Positions 1 through 10,187 of a stretch of 64,000 nucleotides of DNA are shown here, piece by piece (positions within the stretch are counted from its first letter, which is position 1; each line of letters starts with the position of its first letter). Below the pieces are notes generated by a model. The model worked only from the letters and a program-made list of their open reading frames with translations, was not told where the DNA came from and searched no databases. The DNA lies in contig NC_087064.1 of assembly GCF_963678635.1 (NCBI RefSeq), forward strand, positions 2,293,926 to 2,357,925, written 5' to 3'. Origin of the DNA: Symsagittifera roscoffensis (Eukaryota > Xenacoelomorpha > Acoela > Convolutidae). A program made the translations under genes and the position numbers.

Positions 1-185
1 CCAGGAAGCTGCACGGTTCGGTGAGGGACTCCACACACGTGTCCAGTGCAGAAAATACAGTGTCTGCATGTGCGCTGAAATCGTCACTGTCTGCCAGTTT
101 GTCCTGGTTTGTGACGTCATTGGGGGATAGTGTCTGCAGATGTCGGGACAGGTACTGCCTTGATGAAGGGCATTTGGCAAAAAAT
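1..185 (-). CDS. Globin, second visible exon (partial, runs off the window)
   Basis: Minus-strand open exon starting after a TTGTTTCAG acceptor (AG at 187-186). Joined to the exon at 13427-13583 it completes a Lys codon split after its second base and continues KFFAKCPSSRQYLSRHL, then SAHADTVFSALD. Globin helices B end, C, CD and E are readable: Pro at C2, the distal His at E7 (in SAHAD) and Val at E11. The spacing and wording resemble cytoglobin/globin X-type proteins. Odd points: the CD1 position, nearly always Phe, reads Leu, no Phe occurs anywhere in the CD region, and the CD loop is about six residues longer than in myoglobin. Role known for the family: heme-based O2/NO binding. The proximal His (F8) and the rest of the gene lie beyond position 1. 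Which globin subtype it is remains uncertain. Confidence 0.8.
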
Positions 186-2778
186 CTGAAACAATCATTG
201 CAATCAGTAAACTTATTTCTTGGCTCTTCTACATTAACCCACTCCCATGCGAATTAAATATTAATTTTACGATGCTATCATTGATTTTCCATAATAGAGG
301 GGTGTAAGGACTAGTCAATTGATTTTGAGTCGACTCAAATTAAAAAGAATCTATTGATTTTTTTAACCATTTTTAGCATTAAAACCGTGCTGGTTAAGGT
401 AAATTTATAATTCAGTGAAAACAGCCTTCTAGATGAAATTTTTACGATATTCCACTATTGATGTTTTTCATAGATTTTAAGCGTTGGACCATTCTGAATG
501 TAACCGAGTTTTTTAGTTTTCCACGCAAAATCAGGTACCACAAATAGTGATCGGAATGAGTCGAGTGATATATCATATTAAAGCCCTTTAATTTTCGATT
601 CGAATGACAATAGTAATGTCGAAACGCTACCCCAAGGTCGAGAAAAACCTGTTTGAAGTATTCAAATTATATTTCACGCAAGCGAGTGAAATATAATTTC
701 GAGCGAATGTAATTTCGATTGTTTGTTACAGAAAAATTGATATTTTAGGCTAAGAAAAGTTGGTTTTATTTAACAAAAACAAGTTTTTGAATAATCATTC
801 AGCGCTTCTTTGGCAACACTTTTTTTCTTAGAAAAAATTTAAAAATCATGGTGCAAACAATTAGAAACATTTATTCATTTTTGAGACAAGTATTGTCGTT
901 TATGTCTAATTACTAACTTTCTATTTTCATTAAGTAATTCTCTCTTGACCACGCAAGAAAAACGGCACCAACTTGAAGAAAAGAAAAATTGCATATTTTT
1001 GTACTTTTTTATTAATATGAATGGAGCATTCTGCCCCCGGTTTTATCTGAAACTTTAAACTACAAAAAGAATCGGTAACAATCCTAATTTTGGTAGAAGT
1101 AAACTTGATAATTTTGTCTGGTTTCACTGTTTTTTTAATATGATTTAGTTGCTCCAAGCTGTCTACTTAACGTATTTGCGTTTAATTTGAATTTGCTCAA
1201 TTGCACGGTAGAAAGAAAGGAAACTTACGAAAAATTATAAAAACTAAAATTTGAAACTGTTTGCTTTCTTTTCGGGTCGTTTTTGCATAAAAATTGAAGT
1301 TTTGTGAAGTGCTGTATTGCATATTGATTGAAAACGTGTGTTGAACAACTTAATAGAAAATTTCTTTCGAATTTAGCAATTTTTTTTTCTCTTATAAGGA
1401 AAATAGCAAGTTCCGGTTATGAATTCAAAGTGAAAGGGAATTCAACAAAAAGATAGTTTTTCTTGTTAGACTTTTTGCAATGAAAAGTTTCAGAGAATTC
1501 ATTAAGCCGTTAGCAACCCTGTTTGTTCATATTCCGGATGGAATCTTACTTTTCTTAGATTATTGATTTTTAGCAGCTGAGTTAGTTTTGCCTTTTCATT
1601 GTTTTCTTTAAAATTAGTCAATATAAACAAAGAAGAGCAAAAAGGTCGCAATTGTGGTATATTTACTCTCATAAGTTCATATTGAGTATTTTTTGAAACA
1701 AAAAAATGACGAGCAAACTCAGCTATAAAACCAATCTTGAAAAAATATAGCCAACGGACAGTTGGAAAAGAGTCAATGAACGCAAAGAACACAGAAAAAA
1801 AATAACATGAGTTTTTTGAAGAAAAAAAAACGTTCTAGTTTCAAAATACACAAAAAGATAGCGTTAAACTTATTCGAATTTCAGGAACAATTTGTTATTT
1901 GCATGTTTTTGATAAAACTATTCTAATTTGTACAAAAAACAAGATCAATAGGTAAAATTTTATTCCAGCTGGGAGGTCTGATAATTAAATTCCATCTTCA
2001 AAATTAGCACTTTTTTTTACTTTTTATTGATGTTGAGTTGGCGTTCTTTTTACCAAAAGAAAAGATGCAAACTTATATAGAAATCAAAAATCAAGCCAAA
2101 AAAAGAGTAAATTTGAGCCTGAACAAACTTCAACACTTTGGCTGAAAAACTTTAAGTTACTTTACTTTTTCATTGTTTTTAGACTTGCGCAAAAAATAAT
2201 GGAGAGCAAAAACATCGCATATTGATAAATACGCTCTCCTAGGTTTATTTTGTGTAATTAAAAAAAACAATGAACAGACAAATTAACTCAACCATAAAAT
2301 AATTCGAAAAAAAAAATAATAATCCGGAGGAACAATTTGCCACAGTTTACTAGCACTATCGAATAATTTATGGCAAACTTCAGATATTCTCTTTGACATT
2401 GTTTCAGATCAGACGTAATTTAGGTAAAATTAAAATGACAAAATCCTAATATGTTAAAATTCTATCCTTCAATTGGCACAAAAATCAAAAATTCTTGTTA
2501 AAAATAGTTTTTGTAACATTTTACGGCATTTTTTATGATACTTTTACAACACTTTTTTGGAAACTTATTGTTACACATGGCATAATTTTTGAGATATTTT
2601 ATGAAGCAACAAATGAATTAAAAATTTCGGAAGAGCAAATTGTCATTTTTTTTTGGCTGAAAACTTTTTTTTTGCAAAATACTATTCGGAAAACCTGTCT
2701 GCTTAGTGGCTTCTAATGTTATATAAGCGTTTTAATAAATCAAATAAGTTTTCAAAAAAAAATCGAAAAAATTTTAGC
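186..2778. other. AT-rich globin-intron DNA, decayed repeats
   Basis: No gene seen. Part of the ~13.2 kb globin intron. The stretch around 1740-1800 contains a GCCAACGGACAGTTGG block that recurs near 39600 (AGCCAACAGACAGTTG) and in weaker form near 38465, showing an old dispersed repeat. Short ORFs here are long-homopolymer chance frames. Confidence 0.6.
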
Positions 2779-3180
2779 AAATAAAGCTTATCAATTTAAT
2801 TTTCCGACGATTTCCTTTTGTTCAGTGCTTTATTAACTATTTCAAAATTAAGTCACCTTGAAAATCTTTGGCGTATATAGTAACAGAAATCTTAAACTAA
2901 TTTTGTCTGATTTTTTAAAACTACGCGCGTCATAATTTTTCACCAATTTCCTTTAGAAAAACCGATCCGATTAATTAAACCGCTTTTATAACTTAGCAAG
3001 ACAAGCGAATAAAGCTTATCAGTCTAATTTTCCAACAATTTTTTTGTTCAGTGCTTTATCAACTATTTCAAAAATAGGTCATATTGAAAAACTTTTTAGT
3101 ATATATCAACGACAATTTTCAACTAATTTTGTCTGATTTTTTAAAACCACGCGCGTCATACTTTTTGCCAATTTAGTTTG
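2779..3180. repeat. Tandem duplication, ~229 bp period
   Basis: The block beginning AATAAAGCTTATCA near 2780 and ending with CACGCGTCATA-type sequence near 2940 is repeated from about 3008 to 3180 with moderate divergence. Shared landmarks are TTGTTCAGTGCTTTAT, AACTATTTCAAAA and TAATTTTGTCTGATTTTT. Confidence 0.8.
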
Positions 3181-4121
3181 AGTCTTGTCAAGTTCGTTTT
3201 TCGCTGAAAAATTGAAACGACGGATAATTGCTTGGTGTCAGCTGTCGCACACTAATGAAATGAAGCTCATTTTCCTTCATCAACCGATATCATTTTCTTT
3301 TTAATTTTGGAAGTGATGTTTTTTTCTGAGTTAGATCCAATGCCGCAAACTTTTGGTACATTTTTTGAGATAAAACTTAAAATTGATTTTAAGTGCTTTA
3401 GATGAAGTTTTGTCAATCACTACTTAAAAGTTAGATAACAGTTAAATGAAAATTTTTGTTTTAATGTGACCGTTTACTAAACAAACATTTTCCATTGCAA
3501 AATTGCAAAATTTACATCTTTGAAAATTTAATCGAGTTGTCACGCCTGATTGAAATTTGCTCAATAAACAAGACGCCAGCCGTCAAATGAATTATTTTTT
3601 CTTGTACTTTATTGGTAAACCAGTGTCAACATAAGTTCGTTCCAATTTTTCCTTTGAAAGACTATATAGAAGAGAATAAGTTGAAAGCAGCAAGCAAAGT
3701 AGGTAATTTATTTGGATTTGGGTGGCACTAAAGAGAGGAAAACGTATGCCTTGGGTGGCTTTTTGATTGAGACCATTTAAAAATATATATTTTAGCTCAT
3801 TTAGGGTTTCGATAATCATTTAGGGATTCGGGCTGGAGGGTTGCTTCAATATCAGACTGCTTGGGCAATTTGAACCGAGTCTTGCTGAACTTCTCGTTTT
3901 ATACTTTGATGCTGATAGTGTACGCAACTTATTTACGCATGACGAATTATCCCACACTACAAAATTGTTCCAAATTTGATTGAAGCAAGCTAATTGGTCG
4001 TATTAATTTCAAACACGATTCACCTTACAATACTTGATTTTATTAGTTTGTAGTTCATAGTTTGTCGATATTTTATTAGCCAAAAACTATTTGAGACCAG
4101 TTAATGGGGAGTCGCAGCATT
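3181..4121. other. Intronic AT-rich DNA
   Basis: No gene, RNA or clear repeat recognised. The 75-residue minus ORF at 3592-3819 has no recognisable motif. Confidence 0.5.
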
Positions 4122-4124
4122 CAG

Positions 4125-4155
4125 GCTTTGTCCCGATACGAGCAGTCTTGTTGTT
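4125..4155 (-). repeat. Degenerate end of the hairpin-ended repeat family
   Basis: On the minus strand reads ACAAGACTGCTCGTATCGGG, the same leader found next to the hairpin in the copies at 18727, 29096 and 55153. The hairpin itself is decayed here. It directly abuts the palindrome at 4156. Confidence 0.6.
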
Positions 4156-4269
4156 AGAAAGTTGGTCTCTTAAAATACCACGCGTCGCTCAACAGTTGCT
4201 GAATAAATGCAGAGCAAAATAGAGAGCAACTGTTGAGCGACACCAGGTCTTTTAAGAGACAAACTTTCT
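4156..4269. repeat. Long inverted repeat, 45 bp arms
   Basis: Left arm 4156-4200 and right arm 4225-4269 are near-perfect reverse complements (for example GTCGCTCAACAGTTGCT against AGCAACTGTTGAGCGAC), with a 24 bp spacer. A few mismatches lie mid-arm. Confidence 0.9.
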
Positions 4270-4280
4270 ATCAGACCGAA

Positions 4281-4321
4281 TTTTCGTCGTTTAGTTCCGA
4301 AAAGGAACTGAGCGACGAAAA
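4281..4321. repeat. Second adjacent palindrome
   Basis: TTTTCGTCG at 4281 pairs with CGACGAAAA ending at 4321, and inner AGTTCC pairs with GGAACT around a GAAAA loop. It begins 11 bp after the 45 bp inverted repeat. Confidence 0.85.
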
Positions 4322-4603
4322 ATAACGTTCAATGAGTCATTTGAAACGTTAATTTACTCAAGCGCGGCACTGGCACTCAAAGACCGCTTGCTACGCTTGG
4401 CTTCGCTGCGCTTACATTTGGCACAAAATGCATACTGCACATGTAAAAGTGATTGTCGCAGTTTCATTTCAAAGTACTTGAGACTCAAAAAAGAAAAAAA
4501 AATTCCTAGAGAAAGAGCAAAATAATTGTCTTAAATCAGACTCAACGGCGTTACTGCATCTTTCAATCATCTATGTCTATCAAGTCTGGAAAATAACAGT
4601 TGC

Positions 4604-4667
4604 AATCAGGGGCAGATCTGGGATTTCTTCGAGGGGGTGGCGGATTTTCAAAAAAATTCGAAATTTT
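4604..4667 (+). repeat. Left half of an interrupted dispersed repeat (CAGGGGCAGATCT family)
   Basis: Matches the start of the copies at 14128 (CAGGGGCCGATCTAGGATTT) and 18036. The continuation expected (GTCGACC...GGCGCGCGCTCCCCC) is found only at 8884-9100, on the far side of the U2/retroelement block. The CAGGGG start resembles hAT-type termini, but the superfamily is not established. Confidence 0.75.
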
Positions 4668-4674
4668 TTTTTTT
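4664..4674 (-). other. Oligo(A) at the 3-prime end of the U2 copy (minus strand)
   Basis: An 11 bp T run on the plus strand, read as A on the minus strand, lies between the U2-derived sequence and the interrupted repeat. An A tail is a hallmark of a retrotransposed (processed) RNA copy. Confidence 0.5.
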
Positions 4675-4717
4675 AAACGTGAGTCAACTGAAATAGCTTC
4701 GGTGTCAATTCTGGAAT

Positions 4718-4786
4718 TGAAAATCAGTTTATTATTTGTGCCAGGCAAGGCCCAGCATACCAGATATTAAGCTGACAAGAACAGAT
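4718..4786 (-). pseudogene. U2 snRNA, 3-prime part (split by the retroelement)
   Basis: On the minus strand reads ATCTGTTCTTGTCAGCTTAA then TATCTGG, corresponding to U2 from nucleotide 38 onward. It continues with diverged stem-loop sequence and AATAATAAACTGATTTT, matching the region before the U2 Sm site. The Sm site itself (normally ATTTTTGG) is altered, so this is not a working snRNA gene. Similarity fades below about 4718. The matching U2 5-prime end is at 8846-8874. Confidence 0.85.
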
Positions 4787-4883
4787 GAAAGATTTAATTC
4801 AGAAGAATCAAAATATACAAACAAGGATTATAATTTATTAAGTCACTCAAATAGATCAAATGTAATTTACGACATGTCGAGTT

Positions 4884-6146
4884 TTAAGTGGTAGAAGCGA
4901 GTTTTGCTTTTGGTGGTATCCGATATTTTGCTGTGGGTGTTTGTAGTTGCAGGTCAAGCTTCAATAAGTCTGGATATTCCCTGTGATGTGGGCTACTGCT
5001 ATATTCCTTCCATGATGAACGTTTTGGTTGGCCAGTTTCCTCACAAGTGTTGCTCTTTCTTCTTGATTTGAGCAACCGTTCGAGAAGGTTTTGTGTATCT
5101 CTGTGTATTCCTCCCAGTGCTCCGAGTTGGACTGTACGGACAGACGTCTGGTGGCCGTATATGTTGAAGGCACATTTCAGCGCCTCATATTTTGTCGCCA
5201 TTGCCATTTCGTGTTGCACATGGGTTTTGTCAAGTTCTGCTGAAACTTTGATGTCAAGGATTCGGGTGGTCTTTTCTTCCTCGTTTTGGACAATCAAGTC
5301 GGGTTGTAGATTGCCAAAACGCTGTTCCTTGAGTATGGTGTAGTTTGGGGGTAAGCTTGTTTAAATTAAGTCTCTGGCGTCGTCATGCCTTCTGATCACA
5401 CTTGTCCGGCTGGTTGGGCAATTATTGATGACGTGGTTGAGAGTTTCCTTGTTCAGCTGGCAGCGGCGGCAGGTCGTGTTCCTGTTCGAACACCAAGATA
5501 TTGCTCCTCTTAAGGGCGTGAGGATCAGCCTCGCACGGTGGATGAACCACCAGTCACAGAACTTTGTGTGGAAACTGTATATTGCTTTTGTAGAGACTGG
5601 TGATGAACTCAAGCTCTTCCAGAAACGGCCTTGATCGCGCGCTTCAAGTAGCAAGGCCAGACTCCTTTTAGTGAGAACGGAGTTCAGCATTGGCCATGGG
5701 TTCCGATAGCTCATCCCGTCTAGTTGCAGGCTCATTGTGTCGTCATGCAGCTCCAGCTTGATGTTGATCTTGAGGTACTTGCGTACTCGATCTAAGGCCA
5801 TTGAAGCTTCCTTTGCAATCTCCGATAGTCCCGCTCTCTTCTTCTGGTTGATTGCATGTATCACCTGATTGGTAGTTGAGTCCCGAAGAAGCAAACGTCT
5901 GGTCAGTGTCCCAAGGGCATCTTTGATGTTGTAGGCATTGACAAAGGACTTGATTGTCATTTTTGCTTTTGTCAGGACTAAGTCAGGTATGCCAGGGCCG
6001 CCGTACATCCGGTTCAGGTTGACATATGCTGTCGTTGCTTTCTCGGGCAGGCACAGAATGCGTTTCGTCATCTTTCTTATGATTCGATTCATCCGTTGAA
6101 GTTGGCTCTGTGTTGTGTATGAGTTCTCTCGTAGGTGGTACAACAT
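4884..6146 (-). pseudogene. Retroelement C-terminal part: RT thumb, CCHC finger and RLE nuclease
   Basis: Two ORFs in one frame, 6146-5361 and 5297-4884, separated by a single TAA at 5361-5363. Residues MLYHLREN onward continue the RT thumb. A CCHC knuckle reads C-RR-C, eight residues, His, four residues, Cys (CRRCQ...NHVINNC). Then RRHDDARDLI, PDLIV and RILDIKV supply the PD...D-x-K nuclease signature, split by the stop. A one-base insertion in the A run around 6153-6158 separates this frame from the upstream LHALRTK segment. Function in the family: nicking of the target DNA to prime reverse transcription. Confidence 0.85.
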
Positions 6147-6234
6147 CGGGATAATTTTTTGTCCTCAGGGCGTGTAGCTTCTGCATTGGAGAGAAATGTG
6201 AGTCTTCTACAAGCTCTGCTAAGTTCCATGCTCT

Positions 6235-7398
6235 CTAGAAGCAGGCCTCTAGTCCGCCCATCATTCCCGGAAAGGTTGGTGTTCCTAGGTATTTGTGAGC
6301 ACGTTCCTCGGTGACCACCGGAACTGGCACAACTCCGATGCTGAGGGTTGAAGGGATATTTGCTGCTCCGCACTTGTCTGGGTTAAAGGTGAAGCCCAGT
6401 GATTGTGCTCTGCTGACTATGCTCTGGAGAATCTGAGGCGCCTCTGAGGGGTCATCCAACACCACCACAAGGTCGTCCATGTAGCCCAGGCAGAAAGAAG
6501 TTGTCGTCTCGCCGCTTCTCACAACTGGGTCCAGGACCAAATTGAAGAGTATAGAACTAAGTGGGCATCCTTGGCGGACACCTCTAGGGACCTTTACTGG
6601 ACCACAGAGTGGTTTGCCAGTCAAATCAGTGGGTTGTGTACTGCAGTTGGTGTAGACCAACATGATGACTCCTACGATGCAATCGGGATATTGGCTTTGT
6701 CGGAGGGCTTCAAAGATGACAGAATGCTCCACACCGTTGAAGGCGTCACTGAGGTCGAGGTACAGGACTCCCTTCTTAGCGCGTAGCGATTCCGCTACAA
6801 TCAAAGTGTTCTCTGCTATGCCTCTCCTGGAGAAAGCAGCTCGTTGTCCGTGGGAGACACCCTCATTCTTTTCCAGCCATGACGACATCCGTTTGCTGAG
6901 CATCGAGGTGAGCAGCTTGTAGGTCACGTTAGACAAGGCAATGGGACGGAAGTTCTTCAAAACCATATCCATTCCCTCTTGGAACTCCTTGGGCTTCTTG
7001 AACAGGAGCAGGCTTTTATAGTTCCGCCAGGAGTCAGGTGTAGTGCCGGAGGCTGCTAGCTGATGGAGTCCGGAGGTAAAAGCTGGTACAAATCCCCTCA
7101 GTTGAGCCAAGTCTCTGTATGTCCATCCATCGGGGCCAGGAGCGGATGATGCATGATCCAGAGCATCGTTGACTTCTTTTTCGGAGAATGGTCTGGAGAG
7201 GGCGTCCTTGTCCTTCCAGCATCTTTTCCAGATGTCCGGTTGACTATTGGGTACTGGTTTGGACCCCACCTGGAAACTCATCTGGGTCTCTAGCTCGTCC
7301 GGGTTGACTTTGCAGAAAATTGTTTGCTGGCCTTCGATGTATTCCATTGCTCTCTTCATGTTTTGAGAGTACAACTTCTGCAGTTCGGCAGGCGTCAA
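6235..7398 (-). pseudogene. Retroelement reverse transcriptase domain
   Basis: 387 codons open. RT motifs in order: FRPIALSNVTYKLL, GQRAAFSRRGIAENTL, YLDLSDAFNGV (first catalytic Asp), RGVRQGCPLS, LGYMDDLVVV (catalytic Asp pair) and KYLGTPTF. A TAG at 6235-6237 interrupts the frame; it continues RAWNLAELVEDSHFSP and MQKLHALRTK until the frameshift near 6155. The frame is shared with the zinc-finger ORF upstream, from which it is separated by one TAG at 7426-7428 and a short linker. Confidence 0.9.
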
Positions 7399-7425
7399 CG
7401 GGTTTTGTGGTGAGGGCGCCTTCTT

Positions 7426-8139
7426 CTATTTCTTGGGCTTTGCTGGAATGAGGGACGTCAACCACTGGTCAGCGTTGAAAATTCTGTTCATTTCATCTGG
7501 GCAGTCGTAGTTGTGGCTTGCGCTTGGCATGTCTACAGGATCAGTAGTCTCGATGGGTGGGCTAAATGTGGTAGCTCCGCTCTGAACAGCTTCATCTCGT
7601 GTTGTTGGTGTCGGGTACCAGTTGAGGTCGTCCTGGTCGTTTTCTACATTTGGATGGCGCTCGTCTGCGGTCTGTAGGTCAGGAGTCCTTTTTAGTCGTC
7701 CAATTGGGCTGGTTACCTCAGTCCCTGTATCATCGCTGGGTAGTAGCTGGGGTTCTTGTTCCGGATCGTTTGAAGGAGCATCTTTACATTGGCGGATGTG
7801 ACTGCTCAAGGCTTTCTGTGTTGCAAAGGCCCGGTTACAGTTGCTACAGGGGTAGGTCTGGATCTCAAACTGAGGGTCCTTGAAATGCGTTGCTTGGTGT
7901 GTTGTTGCTTTTCTCCGGTCCGGAAAGGTATCTTTACAGAGTTTGCATTCAAAGAGAACACTATCAAGCTCGATGGAGTGCCTCTTCCTTGCGTGACGGA
8001 TGATGTCCCACTTGAATGAAGCTTCTTTGATGGTTGCCTCACAGTCGCTGCACCTCAGAGGCCAAGTTGTAGGGAAAGGGACTGTTCCAGTTGTACCACT
8101 TAATTTGAGCATTATGCTGTCTTCTACTTTGCTCCTCAC
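7426..8139 (-). pseudogene. Retroelement N-terminal zinc-finger region
   Basis: Three Cys2His2-type fingers: CSDCEAT...RHARKRH, CKLCKDTF...THQATH and CSNCNRAF...HIRQC (last ligand Cys). Fingers of this kind in R2/NeSL-type proteins bind the target DNA. The acidic linker that follows ends at a TAG (7426-7428) with the RT frame continuing directly after it. The ATG at 8139 is probably not the true start: an ORF in another frame upstream (8453-8136) ends in the same RSKVEDSI residues, see the duplication entry. Confidence 0.85.
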
Positions 8140-8403
8140 TCTGCAGCAGTTGTCCTGTGTGGATTCCTCTTCTTGGTCAGGCTGATGGTCAGGCTCGGGG
8201 TCTTCGTTCTTCGTTCTTCGCTCACTATGTGAGCAGTGTTGCTCGTCTCTTGCTGTCTTATGCTGTCTTCTACTTTGCTCCTCACTCTGCAGCAGTTCTC
8301 TTGTGTGGTCTCCTTTTCTTGGTGAGGCTGATAGTCAGGCTCGGGGTCTTCGGTCTTCGGTCTTCGCTCACTATGTGAGCGGGGCTGCTCGCCTCTTGGT
8401 AGG
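8112..8403. repeat. 146 bp tandem duplication across the retroelement ORF start
   Basis: TTATGCTGTCTTCTACTTTG occurs at 8112 and again at 8258, and the sequence after it repeats to about 8400 with small differences. The period is 146 bp, not a multiple of three, so it shifts frame. Both copies encode RSKVEDSI on the minus strand (codons starting at 8136 and at 8282), in two different frames. This implies an ancestral single ORF beginning upstream, near 8453. Confidence 0.88.
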
Positions 8404-8845
8404 TCCATCAATAATGACAGAGTATAGGTTGTTCGAGTCAGACCCGGTTCCAACGTATCTCTGCCTCCTAGAATGCTAGCACCGCTTTCGCAATGTGTCG
8501 CTTAGACTAGGGTATTATTGGGACCAACCAACTTCTAGATCTGCGGCCGTGACACCCTCTCCTGCCCGAGAGCCGGCACCAACACAGATATCTTGTCTTC
8601 TTGGAGGGACAAAAGCCAATCAGGACTGCGACCAATCCAAGCCAGAACCCAGGTCGGGCTGCGCCCCTGAAAAGGTTTGCGAATGCCGGTTTGGGACTTG
8701 GTTTAAATAGCACCTTTATTTAGGCTTTATTGGTCGACTGATGACTCTTGAAAAAGAGTGCGTTCCTGGGACAATTGTGTGCACAGTGAAGTGAAGGCAG
8801 TGGAGAGAAGGCTCTTCGTCTTGGGTGGCATCAGTTGTGTCAGCA

Positions 8846-8874
8846 TGATCTTAGCCAAGAGGCCGAGAAGCGAT
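8846..8874 (-). pseudogene. U2 snRNA, 5-prime 29 nucleotides
   Basis: Minus strand reads ATCGCTTCTCGGCC, TCTT, GGCTAAGATCA, matching the U2 snRNA 5-prime end at 28 of 29 positions against the vertebrate sequence as I know it. The U2 5-prime end (8874) is exact. Nucleotides 30-37, part of the branch-site recognition segment, are missing from both flanks. Confidence 0.92.
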
Positions 8875-8883
8875 TTTGACAAC

Positions 8884-9100
8884 CTTTTGACGACCTTTTT
8901 TTTAGGTCGACCAGATTAATTTTCCGAGCTCTCCTAAAACACTATAAAGACGCTCGCTATTCTGGCCAAATTTTCTGCTCCGCACGCATGTTTTAAAAAA
9001 AAAAAAAAACAGATCAAAAAAGCCGTTTTTGTGCACTTTTTGGAAAGTTTTGACAAAAAAATTGCGTTTTTTGGCGCGCGCTCCCCCTCAAAGTTAGAAG
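8884..9100 (+). repeat. Right half of the interrupted dispersed repeat
   Basis: GACGACCTTTTTTTTAGGTC, then GAGCTCTCC, TTTTCTGCTCCGC and GGCGCGCGCTCCCCCTC match 14185-14400 in order. The left half is at 4604-4667. Confidence 0.8.
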
Positions 9101-9130
9101 TTATTGGCGCCAAATTCACATAAATCATTT

Positions 9131-10187
9131 TCATTGGAGTAGAATTTTTTTGGATTAAATAAAATTTTTTGTCTCAATCCCCCTCCTCAAAAGAAAATTA
9201 TTCAGAGGAGAATAATAAGTTAACCTCAATGAAACTTTTTTTGGCGTTCAAAATTAAATTATCAATTGAAACCTCAGTTCACTAGAAAAAAAGTAATTTC
9301 ATTAATTTTGTCATGAATTTCCAAGTACTCTAGGAGAATTTAATTTCTTTTTTAGGACAATTTATGTACAACACTCAAGCTAGCACGATAATTTAGTAAA
9401 TTCCAGTCAGTAAACACCCAGTCAATTTAAAAATCAAAAAGGTGTTTGCATTATAATTAAGTACTTTTGTTTACACTTCGAAAAAATGACGGAGTATTTG
9501 AGGTTGGGTTGTTTTTTTCTCCAGGCAAAACATGAATTTTCAGATTGCCATTTTGACAAAAATGACAATTGAAAACATTTGGATGCCCTGAACTCAACAT
9601 TTAAAAAAACCATTCCACCTGAGATCAATTTTAAGAAAATGAAGGATTTAAGTTGACAATTAACCCCATTTTTCGTCAACTTGGAGCGTGTGCAGCGAAG
9701 TAAATCAACTGACCCAAACTGAATAAAGGCAGCTTTTTTTATTCCAATCAATTTGTTACAAGAACAGAAAGTATCACTTTTTACTTGACAATGCGAGAGG
9801 CAAAAAAACAGTGAGCAGAAAAAAAGCATCAAATGAAACAAAACATGATAAAAACATGTTCAGGTTAAAAAAGAACAGAGTGGTCAACTCAAATTTTAAA
9901 TATTTTTTTGAGATACAAAGTGGGGAAATTGCGGACACTTCCGGCAAAAAAAAACGACAAAACAACAGCTTGAGTAGTTCACACTCCAGAATTAAATAGA
10001 TTTCCTAACTAGCGTTTTATCTTGAAAAATTACGGGGATTTGAAGAAAAATTAATTTGACCAATTTGAAATAATTAACGCGCTTCTCAATTTATCAGTTT
10101 TAAATTAACGCACTGTTCCCGACTCAGAAGTCTTCCTAATTGGACTGCGGCAAGTTAGTTGGTTCATTTAACAAGCAACTAAACACA
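9131..10187. other. Intronic AT-rich DNA
   Basis: No gene or recognisable repeat. ORFs at 9434-9841 and 9811-9999 have no motif and look like chance frames. Confidence 0.5.

Larger units (their letters stand above)
4787..8845 (-). mobile_element. RLE-type non-LTR retrotransposon in U2 snRNA (Utopia-like)
   Basis: A ~4.06 kb element with N-terminal zinc fingers, one reverse transcriptase and a C-terminal CCHC finger plus PD-D-K restriction-like endonuclease, all in R2/NeSL order. It is flanked by U2 nucleotides 1-29 on its 5-prime side (8846-8874) and by U2 from nucleotide 38 on its 3-prime side (4786 downward). Site-specific U2 insertion by RLE elements is the described behaviour of the Utopia group, which is why I assign it there; phylogenetic placement was not computed. 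The 5-prime UTR (8454-8845) is GC-richer than its surroundings. The copy is dead: three in-frame stops, one frameshift and a 146 bp tandem duplication. Confidence 0.88.

Noticed and set aside
2779..3180. CRISPR-like or regularly spaced array
   Set aside because: Only two diverged copies without spacers, and the DNA is eukaryotic.
4718..8874. A functional U2 snRNA gene
   Set aside because: Split by 4 kb, branch-pairing bases missing, Sm site altered, 3-prime half diverged.
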